From Akkermansiaceae bacterium (GTDB lineage Bacteria; Verrucomicrobiota; Verrucomicrobiia; Verrucomicrobiales; Akkermansiaceae): a DNA stretch of 64,000 nt. The notes beneath the pieces were generated by a model. The model was given only the letters and a program-made list of their open reading frames with translations. It was not told the origin of the DNA and did no database searches. Positions 1 to 7,408 of the stretch are shown in pieces (the first letter of the stretch is position 1; every line of letters starts with the position of its first letter). The stretch covers positions 496,001-560,000 of the forward strand of contig JAHCBC010000001.1 in assembly GCA_019634595.1 (NCBI GenBank), given 5' to 3'. A program made the translations under genes and the position numbers.

Positions 1-299
1 TGTTTCGCCAGATAGTCCTTCAGGTCCTCCTTGAACCGCTTCCGCAACTCCGGCTTGTAATCGAACAGGTCGATCTGTGACGGCGCGCCGATCAGTGAAA
101 TGTAGATCGCCCGCTTCGCCTTGGCGGCGGAGTGGGGGAGTCCGGTGTCCGCGGTGGAACCCAGCCCGGTTTTCGCCAGCAACGATGAAACAGCAGCGAC
201 TCCCAGGCCGGTCCCGGAGCGCCGGAAGAATTGGCGTCTGGTCAGTGCGAGGTTCTGGAAATCCGGGAACATGGGTTTTTGGGTTTCTGGAGTTACCAT
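1..299 (-). CDS. DUF1501 family protein (N-terminal part, cut by window edge)
   Basis: This is the first ~99 residues of a gene that runs off the left edge. The N-terminus carries a twin-arginine-type export signal (LTRRQFFRRSGTGLG followed by a short hydrophobic Ala/Val/Leu stretch). After cleavage the sequence KRAIYISLIGAPSQIDLFDYKPEL matches the start of the DUF1501 family, secreted proteins related to the alkaline phosphatase/sulfatase superfamily that are very common in Planctomycetes and Verrucomicrobia, usually next to DUF1553 genes. Two in-frame starts are possible: 299, or 272 which begins MFPDFQNLALTRRQ and is the more usual start for the family. The function of DUF1501 proteins is not established. 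Family call is firm; the partner gene would lie outside the window. Confidence 0.8.
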   Translation of the reverse strand, partial: MVTPETQKPMFPDFQNLALTRRQFFRRSGTGLGVAAVSSLLAKTGLGSTADTGLPHSAAKAKRAIYISLIGAPSQIDLFDYKPELRKRFKEDLKDYLAK

Positions 300-541
300 A
301 CGCTGGGGGATGGAGATCTTCTTTCCCAGCAAATCTTGTTGCCGGTTCCGCAGGGCGTGTGAGGAGAATGCAGTCGGTCGTCAGATTCGTGGAGTAGGCT
401 GCCGGGTTCATGGTAGTCGGCCATATTGGGGTTGCCCGGCCGGATTTGATGTGCCGAATCTCAGGGGCTTTCAAAAAGGTTTCCCTGAAAAATTCCATGG
501 TATCCTCTGCACCATCATCCCCGGTCCGCGTGCGGTACTGC

Positions 542-874
542 ATGCGCAGCATCTTTTCCCCGCTCTTGCTGACGGGGTGTTTGGCCCAGTTGTCCGGCTC
601 CGTTCCGGCGGCGGGTGTCATCCTTCTGGCGGGTGTCGTGCTGACGGTCCTCATCATCGTGAGGCCTTACATGGAGGTTACGGATGGCGACGCCAGGCTC
701 GTGGGATTATTGACGGGGAGGAGGATGCCGGTGGAGGATCTCGGTGATATTCTTTCGTCCAAAACCCTGCGCTGGTTCGTGAGGAAGTCGGACATGGAGC
801 GGGTGCGGTGCTTCCATGCGGGGATGGCGTCGAAGCAGGCGGCTCCCATGGATGGTGGAACTCTCAGGGCTTGA
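542..874 (+). CDS. Small hypothetical membrane protein
   Basis: Unrecognised protein of 110 residues. I chose ATG at 542 because it gives a plausible N-terminus (MRSIFSPLLLTGCLAQ, which resembles a short lipoprotein signal with C13 as the lipid-modified residue) followed by one strong hydrophobic segment of about 20 residues (AAGVILLAGVVLTVLIIV) and a soluble tail with several charged residues. The frame stays open upstream to 410, but that part is Arg/Ser-rich and looks non-coding. It ends 17 nt before the next small gene on the same strand, so the two may form a pair. There is no clear ribosome site, and the frame overlaps long antisense open frames that are common at this GC content, so it may not be a gene at all. 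Confidence 0.35.
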   Translation: MRSIFSPLLLTGCLAQLSGSVPAAGVILLAGVVLTVLIIVRPYMEVTDGDARLVGLLTGRRMPVEDLGDILSSKTLRWFVRKSDMERVRCFHAGMASKQAAPMDGGTLRA

Positions 875-891
875 ACCGGGCGGACGGGGGC

Positions 892-1305
892 ATGCGGGAT
901 GGAACCATGCTGAGCGGGGAGTTTGTCCTCTGTCATCCGTGCGGACTGCGGATCGCGCGGGGGATGGATGAGAGGCAGGCTGTATTGCTGTGTGGCTCTG
1001 ATCCGGAGGAAATGGGAAACGGCTTTGTCTGGCGGCATCTCCCACAGGTGCCTGTTGACGGAGGTATGTTGGCGGCGGGGTTGTGCTTCTATCAGGGGGA
1101 TCTGGTGACGGTGACCTTGCGGGTCGGCGACGCGGGGGGCTGGGACCGTTGGACGGAGGCGGAGGAGCGGGAGTGCGTCCGGCGCACCGGCAAGTGGCTG
1201 CGTGGCCTCGGCTACAAGCCGGGGAACTACCGCTGGTGCGAGATCCGTCTGGGCTATGATGCCCGGAGCGGCTCCGGAGGCGCGGTGGTCCGCTTCCACC
1301 AATGA
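892..1305 (+). CDS. Hypothetical small soluble protein
   Basis: Unrecognised protein of 137 residues, starting MRDGTMLSGEFVLCHPCG. ATG 892 is preceded by a purine-rich GGACGGGGG that could serve as a ribosome site; the same frame is open from 808, but the earlier ATG lacks one. The protein has no signal peptide or membrane segment. It has a mixed alpha/beta look, with a Trp/Glu-rich middle (GGWDRWTEAEERE) and a C-terminus rich in Arg, Gly and Tyr. It could be cotranscribed with the small membrane protein just upstream. Its stop lies 16 nt from the stop of the convergent cysteine synthase gene. No function is proposed. Confidence 0.45.
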   Translation: MRDGTMLSGEFVLCHPCGLRIARGMDERQAVLLCGSDPEEMGNGFVWRHLPQVPVDGGMLAAGLCFYQGDLVTVTLRVGDAGGWDRWTEAEERECVRRTGKWLRGLGYKPGNYRWCEIRLGYDARSGSGGAVVRFHQ

Positions 1306-1321
1306 GGGCGGATGGAACCGC

Positions 1322-2299
1322 TCAGAGGGGCAGGGATGGATCCAGGCCGTTCGCGGAAAGCCACTCCGCATTGTAGAGCTTCGACTGATACTTCGCGCCG
1401 CTGTCGCAGAGGATGGTGACGATGGTTTTTCCCGGGCCATGCTCCTTGGCGTACCGCACCGCTCCCGCGATGTTGATGCCGCTGGAGAGGCCCAGGAAAA
1501 GACCCTCCTCGCGGAGCAGGGAATGGATGATGGAAATCGCGGACTGGTCCCCGATGCGATAGGATTTGTCCACCACGATGTCCTCGATGTTCTTCGTCAC
1601 GCGGCCCTGGCCGATGCCTTCCGCGAAGGAGTCCCCGTCGTCGGTATCCAGGTTTCCGTTGGTGAACCACGACCACATCGCGGCTCCATAAGGATCCGCG
1701 CAGACGATCTGAACCCCGGGATTCCGGCTTTTCAGGTAGAGGGAAGTGCCGGCCAGTGTGCCGCCGGTGCCGACTGCGGAGACAAAGGCATCGATCCTGC
1801 CGCCGGTCTGCTCCCAGATCTCCGGGCCGGTGGTTTTGAAATGCGCCTCACGGTTCGCGGTGTTGTCGAACTGGTTCGCCCAGAACCAGCCGTTCTCTTC
1901 CGCCAGGCGGCGTGCGATATGGTTGTAGTTGCCGGGGTCCGAGTAGGGTTTGGCCGGGACGGTGAGAACCTCCGCGCCCAGCGCGCGGAGGAGCTGGATC
2001 TTCTCCGGTGCCTGTGTCTCCGGGATGATGATGACGGTGCGGTACCCGCGTGCGTGGCCGATGGCGGTGAGGCCGATGCCGGTGTTGCCAGCCGTGCCTT
2101 CGACGATGGTTTGGCCGGGCCTGAGCAGTCCCTTTTCCTCCGCGTCCGTGATGATGCCCCACGCGGCGCGGTCCTTCACGGAGCCGCCGGGATTCATGAA
2201 CTCAGCCTTGGCGAGGATCTCGCAGCCGGTAAAGTCGGAGAGCTTGTTGAGGCGGAGGAGCGGCGTGTTGCCGACGTGGTGGTCGATTCCGTGATGCAT
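1322..2299 (-). CDS. cysK: Cysteine synthase (O-acetylserine sulfhydrylase), PLP-dependent
   Basis: This enzyme replaces the acetate of O-acetyl-L-serine with sulfide to give L-cysteine, in the cytoplasm. The 325-residue protein shows the fold-type II PLP pattern: the Schiff-base lysine K42 in NPGGSVKDRAA, the substrate/phosphate loop GTAGNTGIGL, and GTGGTLAG near the middle. I chose ATG 2299 (MHHGIDHHVGNTPLLRL) because the family normally begins just before VGNTPLL; the 35 extra codons upstream translate an intergenic repeat (..MLDVRCSMF..) and are not real. It lies downstream of serine acetyltransferase, which makes its substrate, but is separated from it by a 176-nt gap holding an inverted repeat, so it may have a separate promoter or reduced read-through. 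A cystathionine-beta-synthase-like side activity cannot be excluded. Confidence 0.93.
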   Translation of the reverse strand: MHHGIDHHVGNTPLLRLNKLSDFTGCEILAKAEFMNPGGSVKDRAAWGIITDAEEKGLLRPGQTIVEGTAGNTGIGLTAIGHARGYRTVIIIPETQAPEKIQLLRALGAEVLTVPAKPYSDPGNYNHIARRLAEENGWFWANQFDNTANREAHFKTTGPEIWEQTGGRIDAFVSAVGTGGTLAGTSLYLKSRNPGVQIVCADPYGAAMWSWFTNGNLDTDDGDSFAEGIGQGRVTKNIEDIVVDKSYRIGDQSAISIIHSLLREEGLFLGLSSGINIAGAVRYAKEHGPGKTIVTILCDSGAKYQSKLYNAEWLSANGLDPSLPL

Positions 2300-2305
2300 A
2301 GGGAG

Positions 2306-2460
2306 GAACATTGAACATCGAACGTCCAACATCGAACGTCGAAGTGAAGATGAGTGGGTGGCGTGCTGTGGATTAGGAAAGGATTCCGTGGATTGGCCTG
2401 ACATTGGGTGCCATCTTCTTCATTTCAGCATTCGATGTTGGACGTTCAATGTTCGATGTT
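2306..2460. repeat. Intergenic inverted-repeat element (about 45-nt arms)
   Basis: Two arms, at about 2306-2350 and 2412-2460, are inverted copies of each other with a few C/T or A/G differences and one short indel. They share the core GAACGTCCAACATCGAA. Each arm is itself built of an imperfectly repeated 13-14-nt unit (AACATCGAACGTC). About 60 nt of unrelated sequence lies between the arms. The transcript could fold into one long hairpin between the serine acetyltransferase and cysteine synthase genes. I recall closely similar sequences scattered between genes in several Verrucomicrobia, where they create spurious annotated peptides; this looks like a REP-like or small non-autonomous element. 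Confidence 0.8.
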
Positions 2461-2461
2461 T

Positions 2462-2482
2462 GATTTGAGCTTCGCTCAAATC
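2462..2482 (-). terminator. Short hairpin at the end of the serine acetyltransferase gene
   Basis: An 8-bp perfect stem (GATTTGAG / CTCAAATC) closes a 5-nt loop of the CGAAG/CTTCG type and overlaps the stop codon of the acetyltransferase gene. There is no U-run after the stem, so it may act as an mRNA 3'-end stabiliser or a weak terminator rather than a strong intrinsic terminator. Confidence 0.45.
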
Positions 2483-3390
2483 GACCATGTGAGGTCGGCG
2501 CGGCGATCCGTCTTGCTGCGGATGGAGAGGTTCTTTTCCTCGTAGATGACCAGGCTGTCGGGCGGGATGCTGTGCATGAGGAAGACGTTCGCGCCAATGG
2601 TGGAGTTCGAGCCGATGACGGTCTCCCCGCCGAGGATGGTGGAGTTCGGATAGACCGTCACATTGTCGCCCAGGTTGGGGTGCCGTTTCAGGCCCTTGAT
2701 GACATGGCCCTGGTCGTCCTTGATGAAGGTGCGGGCACCCAGGGTCACGCCGTGGTAGATCTTGCAGTGGTTGCCGATGTTGCAGGTCTCCCCGATGACC
2801 ACGCCGGTGCCGTGGTCGATGAAGAAATGCGCGCCGATGGAGGCCCCGGGGTGGATGTCGATGCCGGTGCGGGAGTGCGCCCACTCTGTCATCATGCGCG
2901 GGATCATCGGCGCGCCCGCCCGGTAGAGCCGGTGCGCCAGCCGCTGGATGGCGATGGCCTCGATGAAAGGATAGGAAAGGATGATCTCCTCATGGCTGCG
3001 GGCGGAGGGATCGTTGTTGTAGGCGGCCTCGATGTCGGTGCGCAGGATCTCGCGGACGATGTGGAGCGCCTTGCAGAACTTCCGGATGATGGGCGGCGTG
3101 AGGCCGGTGGGCTTGGTGGGGTTCCCGATGCGGACGCTTTTCCGGACTTGGTCCTCCAGCCTGCCGATCACGGATGCGAGGCGGTCCCCGGTGATCTCCT
3201 CCAGGTTGCCGGAGTGGACGACGTCATTGTCGTGGAAGCCGGGAAAAAGGAGCTGCAGCAGGCCCTCGCAGATTTCGCCCACGGCGTGTTTGGAGGGCAG
3301 GTTGAGGGCGTCGGCGTTGTTGAGGCCTCCGAATTTCTCGTAGGAAGCGAGAAGCTTGGGGATGTACTCGGAGTAGGAGTGATCGGGCAC
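2476..3390 (-). CDS. cysE: Serine O-acetyltransferase
   Basis: Transfers acetyl from acetyl-CoA to L-serine, making the O-acetylserine used by cysteine synthase. The 304-residue protein has an N-terminal helical domain (about 1-150) and a C-terminal left-handed beta-helix built from hexapeptide repeats. Signature stretches are GIDIHPGASIG (catalytic His), FIDHGTGVVIGET and YHGVTLGA. The length and the extended N-terminal half fit the EpsC-like serine acetyltransferases rather than the shorter E. coli type. It lies 36 nt downstream of the rhodanese gene inside the encapsulin operon. Serine acetyltransferase is a known neighbour of family 2A encapsulins, which supports a role in feeding cysteine to the encapsulated desulfurase. 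Confidence 0.92.
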   Translation of the reverse strand: MPDHSYSEYIPKLLASYEKFGGLNNADALNLPSKHAVGEICEGLLQLLFPGFHDNDVVHSGNLEEITGDRLASVIGRLEDQVRKSVRIGNPTKPTGLTPPIIRKFCKALHIVREILRTDIEAAYNNDPSARSHEEIILSYPFIEAIAIQRLAHRLYRAGAPMIPRMMTEWAHSRTGIDIHPGASIGAHFFIDHGTGVVIGETCNIGNHCKIYHGVTLGARTFIKDDQGHVIKGLKRHPNLGDNVTVYPNSTILGGETVIGSNSTIGANVFLMHSIPPDSLVIYEEKNLSIRSKTDRRADLTWSI

Positions 3391-3426
3391 GGTGGGATCT
3401 GGGGCTGGGCCGGTGGACCCATGATG

Positions 3427-3927
3427 TCATCGGTTCCAGGGGGCTTTCGCAAGGAGCAGTCCCATCCCGCACCAGTCGGTGATGCCGGCGAAGACGAGTC
3501 CCGCCCCCACGAAGCCGGAGAGGAAGAAGAAATAGGGATTCACGAACCATCCCAGCAGAAATCCCGCGAGGACCAGGGAACCGGCGGCGATGCGGACCTG
3601 CCGCTCGAGGCCGATGACTTTCTTTTCACTCCGCACCACCGGCAGGCCGGCCTCCACCCACGCGAGCGTCCCGCCTTCCACCACAATGGGTTGCTGGGTG
3701 GAGGAGAACTTCTCCGCGGCCCGGGCCGCGCGCTGGCCGGAACGGCAGAGAATATAGACGGGCTTGCCATCCGGCAGGGAGGCCGGATCAAATGTGTCGA
3801 GAGGCAGGTTCTTTGCGCCCTGTGCGTGGACTTCCTTGAATTCCAGAGGCGTGCGGACGTCGATGAGTTCCGCGGAGGGATCGGCGGCAAGGAGTTCGCG
3901 GAGGGCGGCGGGTGTGATGGTGGCCAT
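3427..3927 (-). CDS. Rhodanese-domain protein with C-terminal DUF2892-type membrane hairpin
   Basis: A 166-residue protein. Residues 1-100 form one rhodanese domain; C61 in the loop CRSGQRA is the expected persulfide-carrying cysteine, and IDVRTPLEF is the typical N-terminal rhodanese motif. Residues ~110-160 contain two hydrophobic segments (RIAAGSLVLAGFLLGWFV and FFLSGFVGAGLVFAGI) ending in a DUF2892-like WCGMGLLLAKAPWN. The sulfurtransferase is therefore anchored in the inner membrane facing the cytoplasm. It lies 6 nt after the HAD gene and 36 nt before serine acetyltransferase. Rhodaneses are recorded next to family 2A encapsulins; it could accept sulfane sulfur made by the cargo desulfurase (inference). 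Confidence 0.9.
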   Translation of the reverse strand: MATITPAALRELLAADPSAELIDVRTPLEFKEVHAQGAKNLPLDTFDPASLPDGKPVYILCRSGQRAARAAEKFSSTQQPIVVEGGTLAWVEAGLPVVRSEKKVIGLERQVRIAAGSLVLAGFLLGWFVNPYFFFLSGFVGAGLVFAGITDWCGMGLLLAKAPWNR

Positions 3928-3933
3928 GGCGGT

Positions 3934-4404
3934 TCAGGAGCGGAGGGTGGCGGTGAGGCGGGTGGGATGTTGCAGGAGTTCGAAGGCATCGAAGACGCAG
4001 CTTGTCACGACATCCGCCGCGGCGAGCGCACCTGCGGCGGCCCCTTCTTTCTGGATCACGGCGATGCCAAGTCGCGCGGCGGAGAGCATCCCCCGGTCGT
4101 TCCTGCCATTGCCCACCGCCACAATGGAGTCCGCGCCGAGATTTTCAACAAAGCTCCGCTTCGCTTCATCCTGACCGCCGGGCGGGAGGATGGTGAGCGT
4201 CACGGGCAGGTTGGCGAGCTGGGCTGCGGCCAGTCCATAGGTGTCCGCCGTCAGCACGTGGATCTCCAGTTGCTTGGCGGCCGCGGCGAGGATCTCCCGC
4301 GCACCCGGAATCAGCCGGCCATCGCGGGCGAGGGTGCCGTTGTAGTCGATGACGAGGCGGGTGAGGTTCAGTTCGCCGAAGCCAGGGATGGAGATCTGGA
4401 TCAT
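3934..4404 (-). CDS. HAD-family hydrolase, soluble P-type-ATPase-like
   Basis: A 156-residue protein. Motif I is VIDYNGTLARDG, where the usual DxDGT reads DxNGT, leaving the first Asp as candidate nucleophile. Motif II is VLTADT, and the C-terminal motif is IVAVGNGRNDRGML, matching the GxxxND of motif IV. There is no cap domain. The pattern is that of the small proteins called 'soluble P-type ATPase' or HAD phosphatases, whose substrates are generally unknown. It sits 25 nt after the cysteine desulfurase stop and 6 nt before the rhodanese, so it is cotranscribed with encapsulin genes. It is not one of the partners I remember for family 2A encapsulins, so its role here is open. Confidence 0.8.
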   Translation of the reverse strand: MIQISIPGFGELNLTRLVIDYNGTLARDGRLIPGAREILAAAAKQLEIHVLTADTYGLAAAQLANLPVTLTILPPGGQDEAKRSFVENLGADSIVAVGNGRNDRGMLSAARLGIAVIQKEGAAAGALAAADVVTSCVFDAFELLQHPTRLTATLRS

Positions 4405-4429
4405 GTGACGGAGGGATGTTCAGGCCGCT

Positions 4430-6223
4430 TCAACGGCGGACAAGCTGGTGGAGCGAGGCGATGAGTTGGTCAATCTCCGCGAACGTGTTGTAGAACGCAA
4501 GTGATGGCCGCACGGTGGATTCCACGCCGAAGTGCCGCAGCGCGGGCATGGCGCAGTGGTGGCCGCCGCGCACGGCGATGCCTTCCTGGTCCAGGTGCTT
4601 CGCGATCTTTTCGTTGGAAATCCCGGGAATCACGAAACCGAGCACGCTGGCCTTGTGATGGGCCGTGCCGATGGGCCGCAGCCCCGGGATCGAGTGGAGC
4701 AGGGGAGTCGCATACTCCAGCAGCGAGTGTTCATACGCGGCGATGGCGGGGATGCCGACCTTGAACAGGTAGTCGATGGCGGCGCCCAGCCCCACCACTC
4801 CGGCGATGTCCGGAGTGCCCGCCTCGAACTTCTCCGGGGCGTGGTTGTAGATGGTCCGCTCGAAGGTGACGTCCTTGATCATGTGGCCGCCGCCCTGCCA
4901 TGGCGGCATGCTTTCCAGCAGATGGGATTTCCCATACACCGCGCCGATGCCCGTGGGGCCGAACACCTTGTGCCCGGAGAATACGAAGAAATCCGCATCC
5001 ATCGCCTGCACGTTGATCGGGATGTGCGGGGTCGATTGCGCTCCGTCGATGAGGACCGGCACGCCCCGCGCATGGGCGATGGAAATGATCTCCTCCACCG
5101 GGTTGATGGTGCCCAGCGCGTTGGAAACCTGCGTTACGGAAACGATCTTCGTCTTGTCCGTGATGAGCTTCGGCACCTCCTCCAGGATCAGTTCGCCGCG
5201 GTCGTTCATCGGGATCACGCGGATGCTGGCTCCGGTTTGCTCCGCGAGGAGCTGCCACGGCACGATGTTAGCGTGGTGCTCCAGATTGCTGAGGAGGATC
5301 TCATCCCCGGCCCCGATGTTCTTCCGGCCCCAGCTCTGGGCGATGAGGTTGATGCCCTCCGTGGTGCCGCGGACGAAGATGATCTCCTTCGCGTCCGCCG
5401 CACCCAGGAACTGCCGCACCTTCTCCCGCCCGGCTTCGAACAACTCCGTCGATCGGCCCGCGAGGGTGTGGGCGGCGCGGTGGATGTTCGAGTTGTCCCG
5501 GCCGTAGAAGGACGAGGTGGCGTCGATGACCGACTGCGGCTTGTGGGTGGTCGCGGCATTGTCCAGCCACACCAGAGGATGACCGTTCACCCGCTGGTGC
5601 AGGGCGGGGAAATCACGGCGCACGCCTTCGACATCGAAGCTGCTGAACGGCGCGGACGTGTTGGCACGGGGAAAGGCGATCCCCGACGGAGCACCAGGCA
5701 CGGAGACATCCCGCAGGAAATAGAAGTCCGGCGTTTCCGGATGGCTGCCGCCTTCCGTATTCCAGAATGAGTCCGGCTGGGGGCTGCGGTCCGGAGAGCG
5801 GCGTTCCCAGGAGTTGAACGCCGGTTCGCCGAATTCATGGGAGTCCGCCGAGCCGGGGATGTGGCTGCCCTGCGGAGTGCCGGAACCGGGTACCTCCTCA
5901 TCCGGCTCCGCGCCCACCACGGTGGGGTGGACGGGCGGCGGGGCATCCGGATTGTGTGAGGCCGGAAATCCTCCGGAAAGATCGATCTGGCTGTTCTGCG
6001 GTGCGGATGCCGTGCCGGCGGATGCCGGTGTGGCTTGGGAAGGTGCGCCCGCCACCGTGGTCGGTGGCGTCACGGGAGCCTGCACGGATTCCGTGGACGG
6101 AAACCGGTCGGTGGAGGGGCGGCCATCGTGGAAGATCTCGGTGGCGAGTTTCGCGATGAGGCCGCCGAACGGATCGGCCGGGGCATCCGTGAGGATGCCC
6201 GGCTCAATGCGGAGCTCAGACAT
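4430..6223 (-). CDS. Encapsulin cargo cysteine desulfurase (SufS-type) with long disordered N-terminal targeting region
   Basis: Removes sulfur from L-cysteine, leaving alanine and an enzyme persulfide. The protein has 597 residues, about 190 longer than a normal SufS. The enzyme part begins near residue 196 (FDVEGVRRDFPAL); PLP lysine is K419 in FSGHKVFGPTG, and the catalytic cysteine C557 lies in RGGHHCAMPAL, as in SufS/CsdA group II enzymes. Residues 1-190 are Pro/Ser/Thr/Gly-rich and predicted disordered, with two ordered-looking islands: GLIAKLATEIF (21-31) and PDFYFLRDVSVPG (165-177). In Synechococcus elongatus the equivalent N-terminal domain loads the desulfurase into the SrpI shell. 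Start 6223 is chosen because it overlaps the shell gene by 8 nt; the frame is open 18 codons further without sense. Confidence 0.93.
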   Translation of the reverse strand: MSELRIEPGILTDAPADPFGGLIAKLATEIFHDGRPSTDRFPSTESVQAPVTPPTTVAGAPSQATPASAGTASAPQNSQIDLSGGFPASHNPDAPPPVHPTVVGAEPDEEVPGSGTPQGSHIPGSADSHEFGEPAFNSWERRSPDRSPQPDSFWNTEGGSHPETPDFYFLRDVSVPGAPSGIAFPRANTSAPFSSFDVEGVRRDFPALHQRVNGHPLVWLDNAATTHKPQSVIDATSSFYGRDNSNIHRAAHTLAGRSTELFEAGREKVRQFLGAADAKEIIFVRGTTEGINLIAQSWGRKNIGAGDEILLSNLEHHANIVPWQLLAEQTGASIRVIPMNDRGELILEEVPKLITDKTKIVSVTQVSNALGTINPVEEIISIAHARGVPVLIDGAQSTPHIPINVQAMDADFFVFSGHKVFGPTGIGAVYGKSHLLESMPPWQGGGHMIKDVTFERTIYNHAPEKFEAGTPDIAGVVGLGAAIDYLFKVGIPAIAAYEHSLLEYATPLLHSIPGLRPIGTAHHKASVLGFVIPGISNEKIAKHLDQEGIAVRGGHHCAMPALRHFGVESTVRPSLAFYNTFAEIDQLIASLHQLVRR

Positions 6224-7151
6224 ACTCGTGGTAGTTGTTGATCGAAACGTCGTCCAGGCGGGCGATGGCGTCCTCACCCAGCTTCGCCACGGAGAAGTAG
6301 CGGGTCACCAGGTGGGAGGCGATGGAGTGTTCGTTCGTGCCCATGTAGCGCACGGACAGGCCCGGCTCGATCTCACCGGTGACTCCGGCTTTCTGGAGGC
6401 CGACGATGCCACGCTGCTTCTCACCCACGCGCAACAGGAGGATGCTGGTCTTGCCTTTCTTGTCGATCGCCAGCTTGTTGCTGGGGATCAGCGGAATGCC
6501 GCGCCAGGTGATGAACGGGGAGCCGAACAGCGTGACGGTTGGCGGTGGGACGCCACGGCGGGTCGCCTCACGGCCGAACGCGGCGATGGCATACGGATGG
6601 GCGAGGAAGAAGGCGGGTTTCTTCCAGACCAGCTTGATCAGTTCGTCGAGGTCGTCCGGGGTCGGGGTGCCCTTGCGGGTCTTGATCACCTGGGAGTCCG
6701 CCACCACATTGATGAGGCCGAATTCCGGATGGTTGAGAAGCTCGGACTCCTCACGCTCCTTGACCGCTTCCACGGTGAGGCGCACCTGCTCGCGGAGCTG
6801 GTCCACGGCGTTGCTGTAGAGGTCGGTGACGCGGGTGTGGGTGTGGAGGACGGTCTGGATCGAGGAGAGGTGGTATTCCTGCGGATCGTTCTCGTAATCG
6901 ACGAAGGTGCCGGGAAGCTTCGGCTCGCCGTCATCAACGGTGAGCAGATCCACGGCGACGCCGTTGGCTTTGCGTTTCACGCGGTTGACACGATAGACGC
7001 CGCCATCGACATCCACCCACGGGAGGAGGATGTGGAGCCAGCGTGGCGTGATGTCATCCCACTGCGGTGGTGTGACGGTGGCGGTGGCGAGGTTGCGGGC
7101 GGCTTCCGCGCTGACACTCAGGCGGGACGGCGTTTGGTTCGTTTGGCTCAT
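6216..7151 (-). CDS. Family 2A encapsulin nanocompartment shell protein (SrpI-type)
   Basis: A 311-residue protein with the length and sequence character of SrpI, the family 2A encapsulin shell: an N-terminal arm (LSVSAEAARNLATATVTPPQWDDITPRWLHILLPWVDV), a central E-loop region, and the conserved segments VRLTVEAVKEREESELLNHPEFGLIN and VRYMGTNEHSIASHLVTRYFSVAKL. Family 2A subunits adopt the HK97 capsid fold and self-assemble into icosahedral protein shells in the cytoplasm. The cargo cysteine desulfurase gene overlaps its end by 8 nt, which suggests translational coupling and is the standard arrangement. The name comes from a sulfur-regulated plasmid-encoded protein of cyanobacteria, fitting the sulfur genes that follow. 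First gene of the operon; no Shine-Dalgarno is visible before ATG 7151. Confidence 0.93.
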   Translation of the reverse strand: MSQTNQTPSRLSVSAEAARNLATATVTPPQWDDITPRWLHILLPWVDVDGGVYRVNRVKRKANGVAVDLLTVDDGEPKLPGTFVDYENDPQEYHLSSIQTVLHTHTRVTDLYSNAVDQLREQVRLTVEAVKEREESELLNHPEFGLINVVADSQVIKTRKGTPTPDDLDELIKLVWKKPAFFLAHPYAIAAFGREATRRGVPPPTVTLFGSPFITWRGIPLIPSNKLAIDKKGKTSILLLRVGEKQRGIVGLQKAGVTGEIEPGLSVRYMGTNEHSIASHLVTRYFSVAKLGEDAIARLDDVSINNYHEYV

Positions 7152-7408
7152 GACGATTCAGGGAATGATGCGATGCGGGCGGGCGACGCCGCGTGATGCG
7201 GCGGGATGGCCTTGGAAGTCCCCGGGTGGGGTAGGCTGTCGCACGTTTCGGGGAAACCGCTGCCCATGTGGGCTCGTCAGAAACCGGTGCGTGAAAAAGA
7301 ACGGTCCTCAGGATGCAGGATGACAGCAGGGTGTGTCAAACTGATTGGAATACGATCCTTCTAGTGGATGTTGGGGAATGGGGTATTGGGCGTGGGAAGT
7401 GGCGGTCA
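7152..7408 (-). promoter_or_regulatory. Upstream region of the encapsulin operon
   Basis: This 257-nt gap separates the encapsulin shell gene from the upstream stop of the giant exoprotein gene on the same strand. It contains a hairpin at 7188-7202 (GCCGC-GTGAT-GCGGC) 36 nt before the shell start, and a 17-nt element at 7218-7234 (GTCCCCGGGTGGGGTAG on the plus strand) that recurs with one difference at 31105-31121. I see no convincing -35/-10 pair, no U-run terminator for the exoprotein gene, and no riboswitch family that I recognise. Confidence 0.45.

Noticed and set aside
2572..4464. 630-codon open frame on the plus strand
   Set aside because: It runs antisense to serine acetyltransferase, rhodanese, HAD and the end of the desulfurase gene, all with clear family motifs. 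Its sequence is the Asp/Gly/Ala/Val-rich composition expected from the complement of GC-rich genes.
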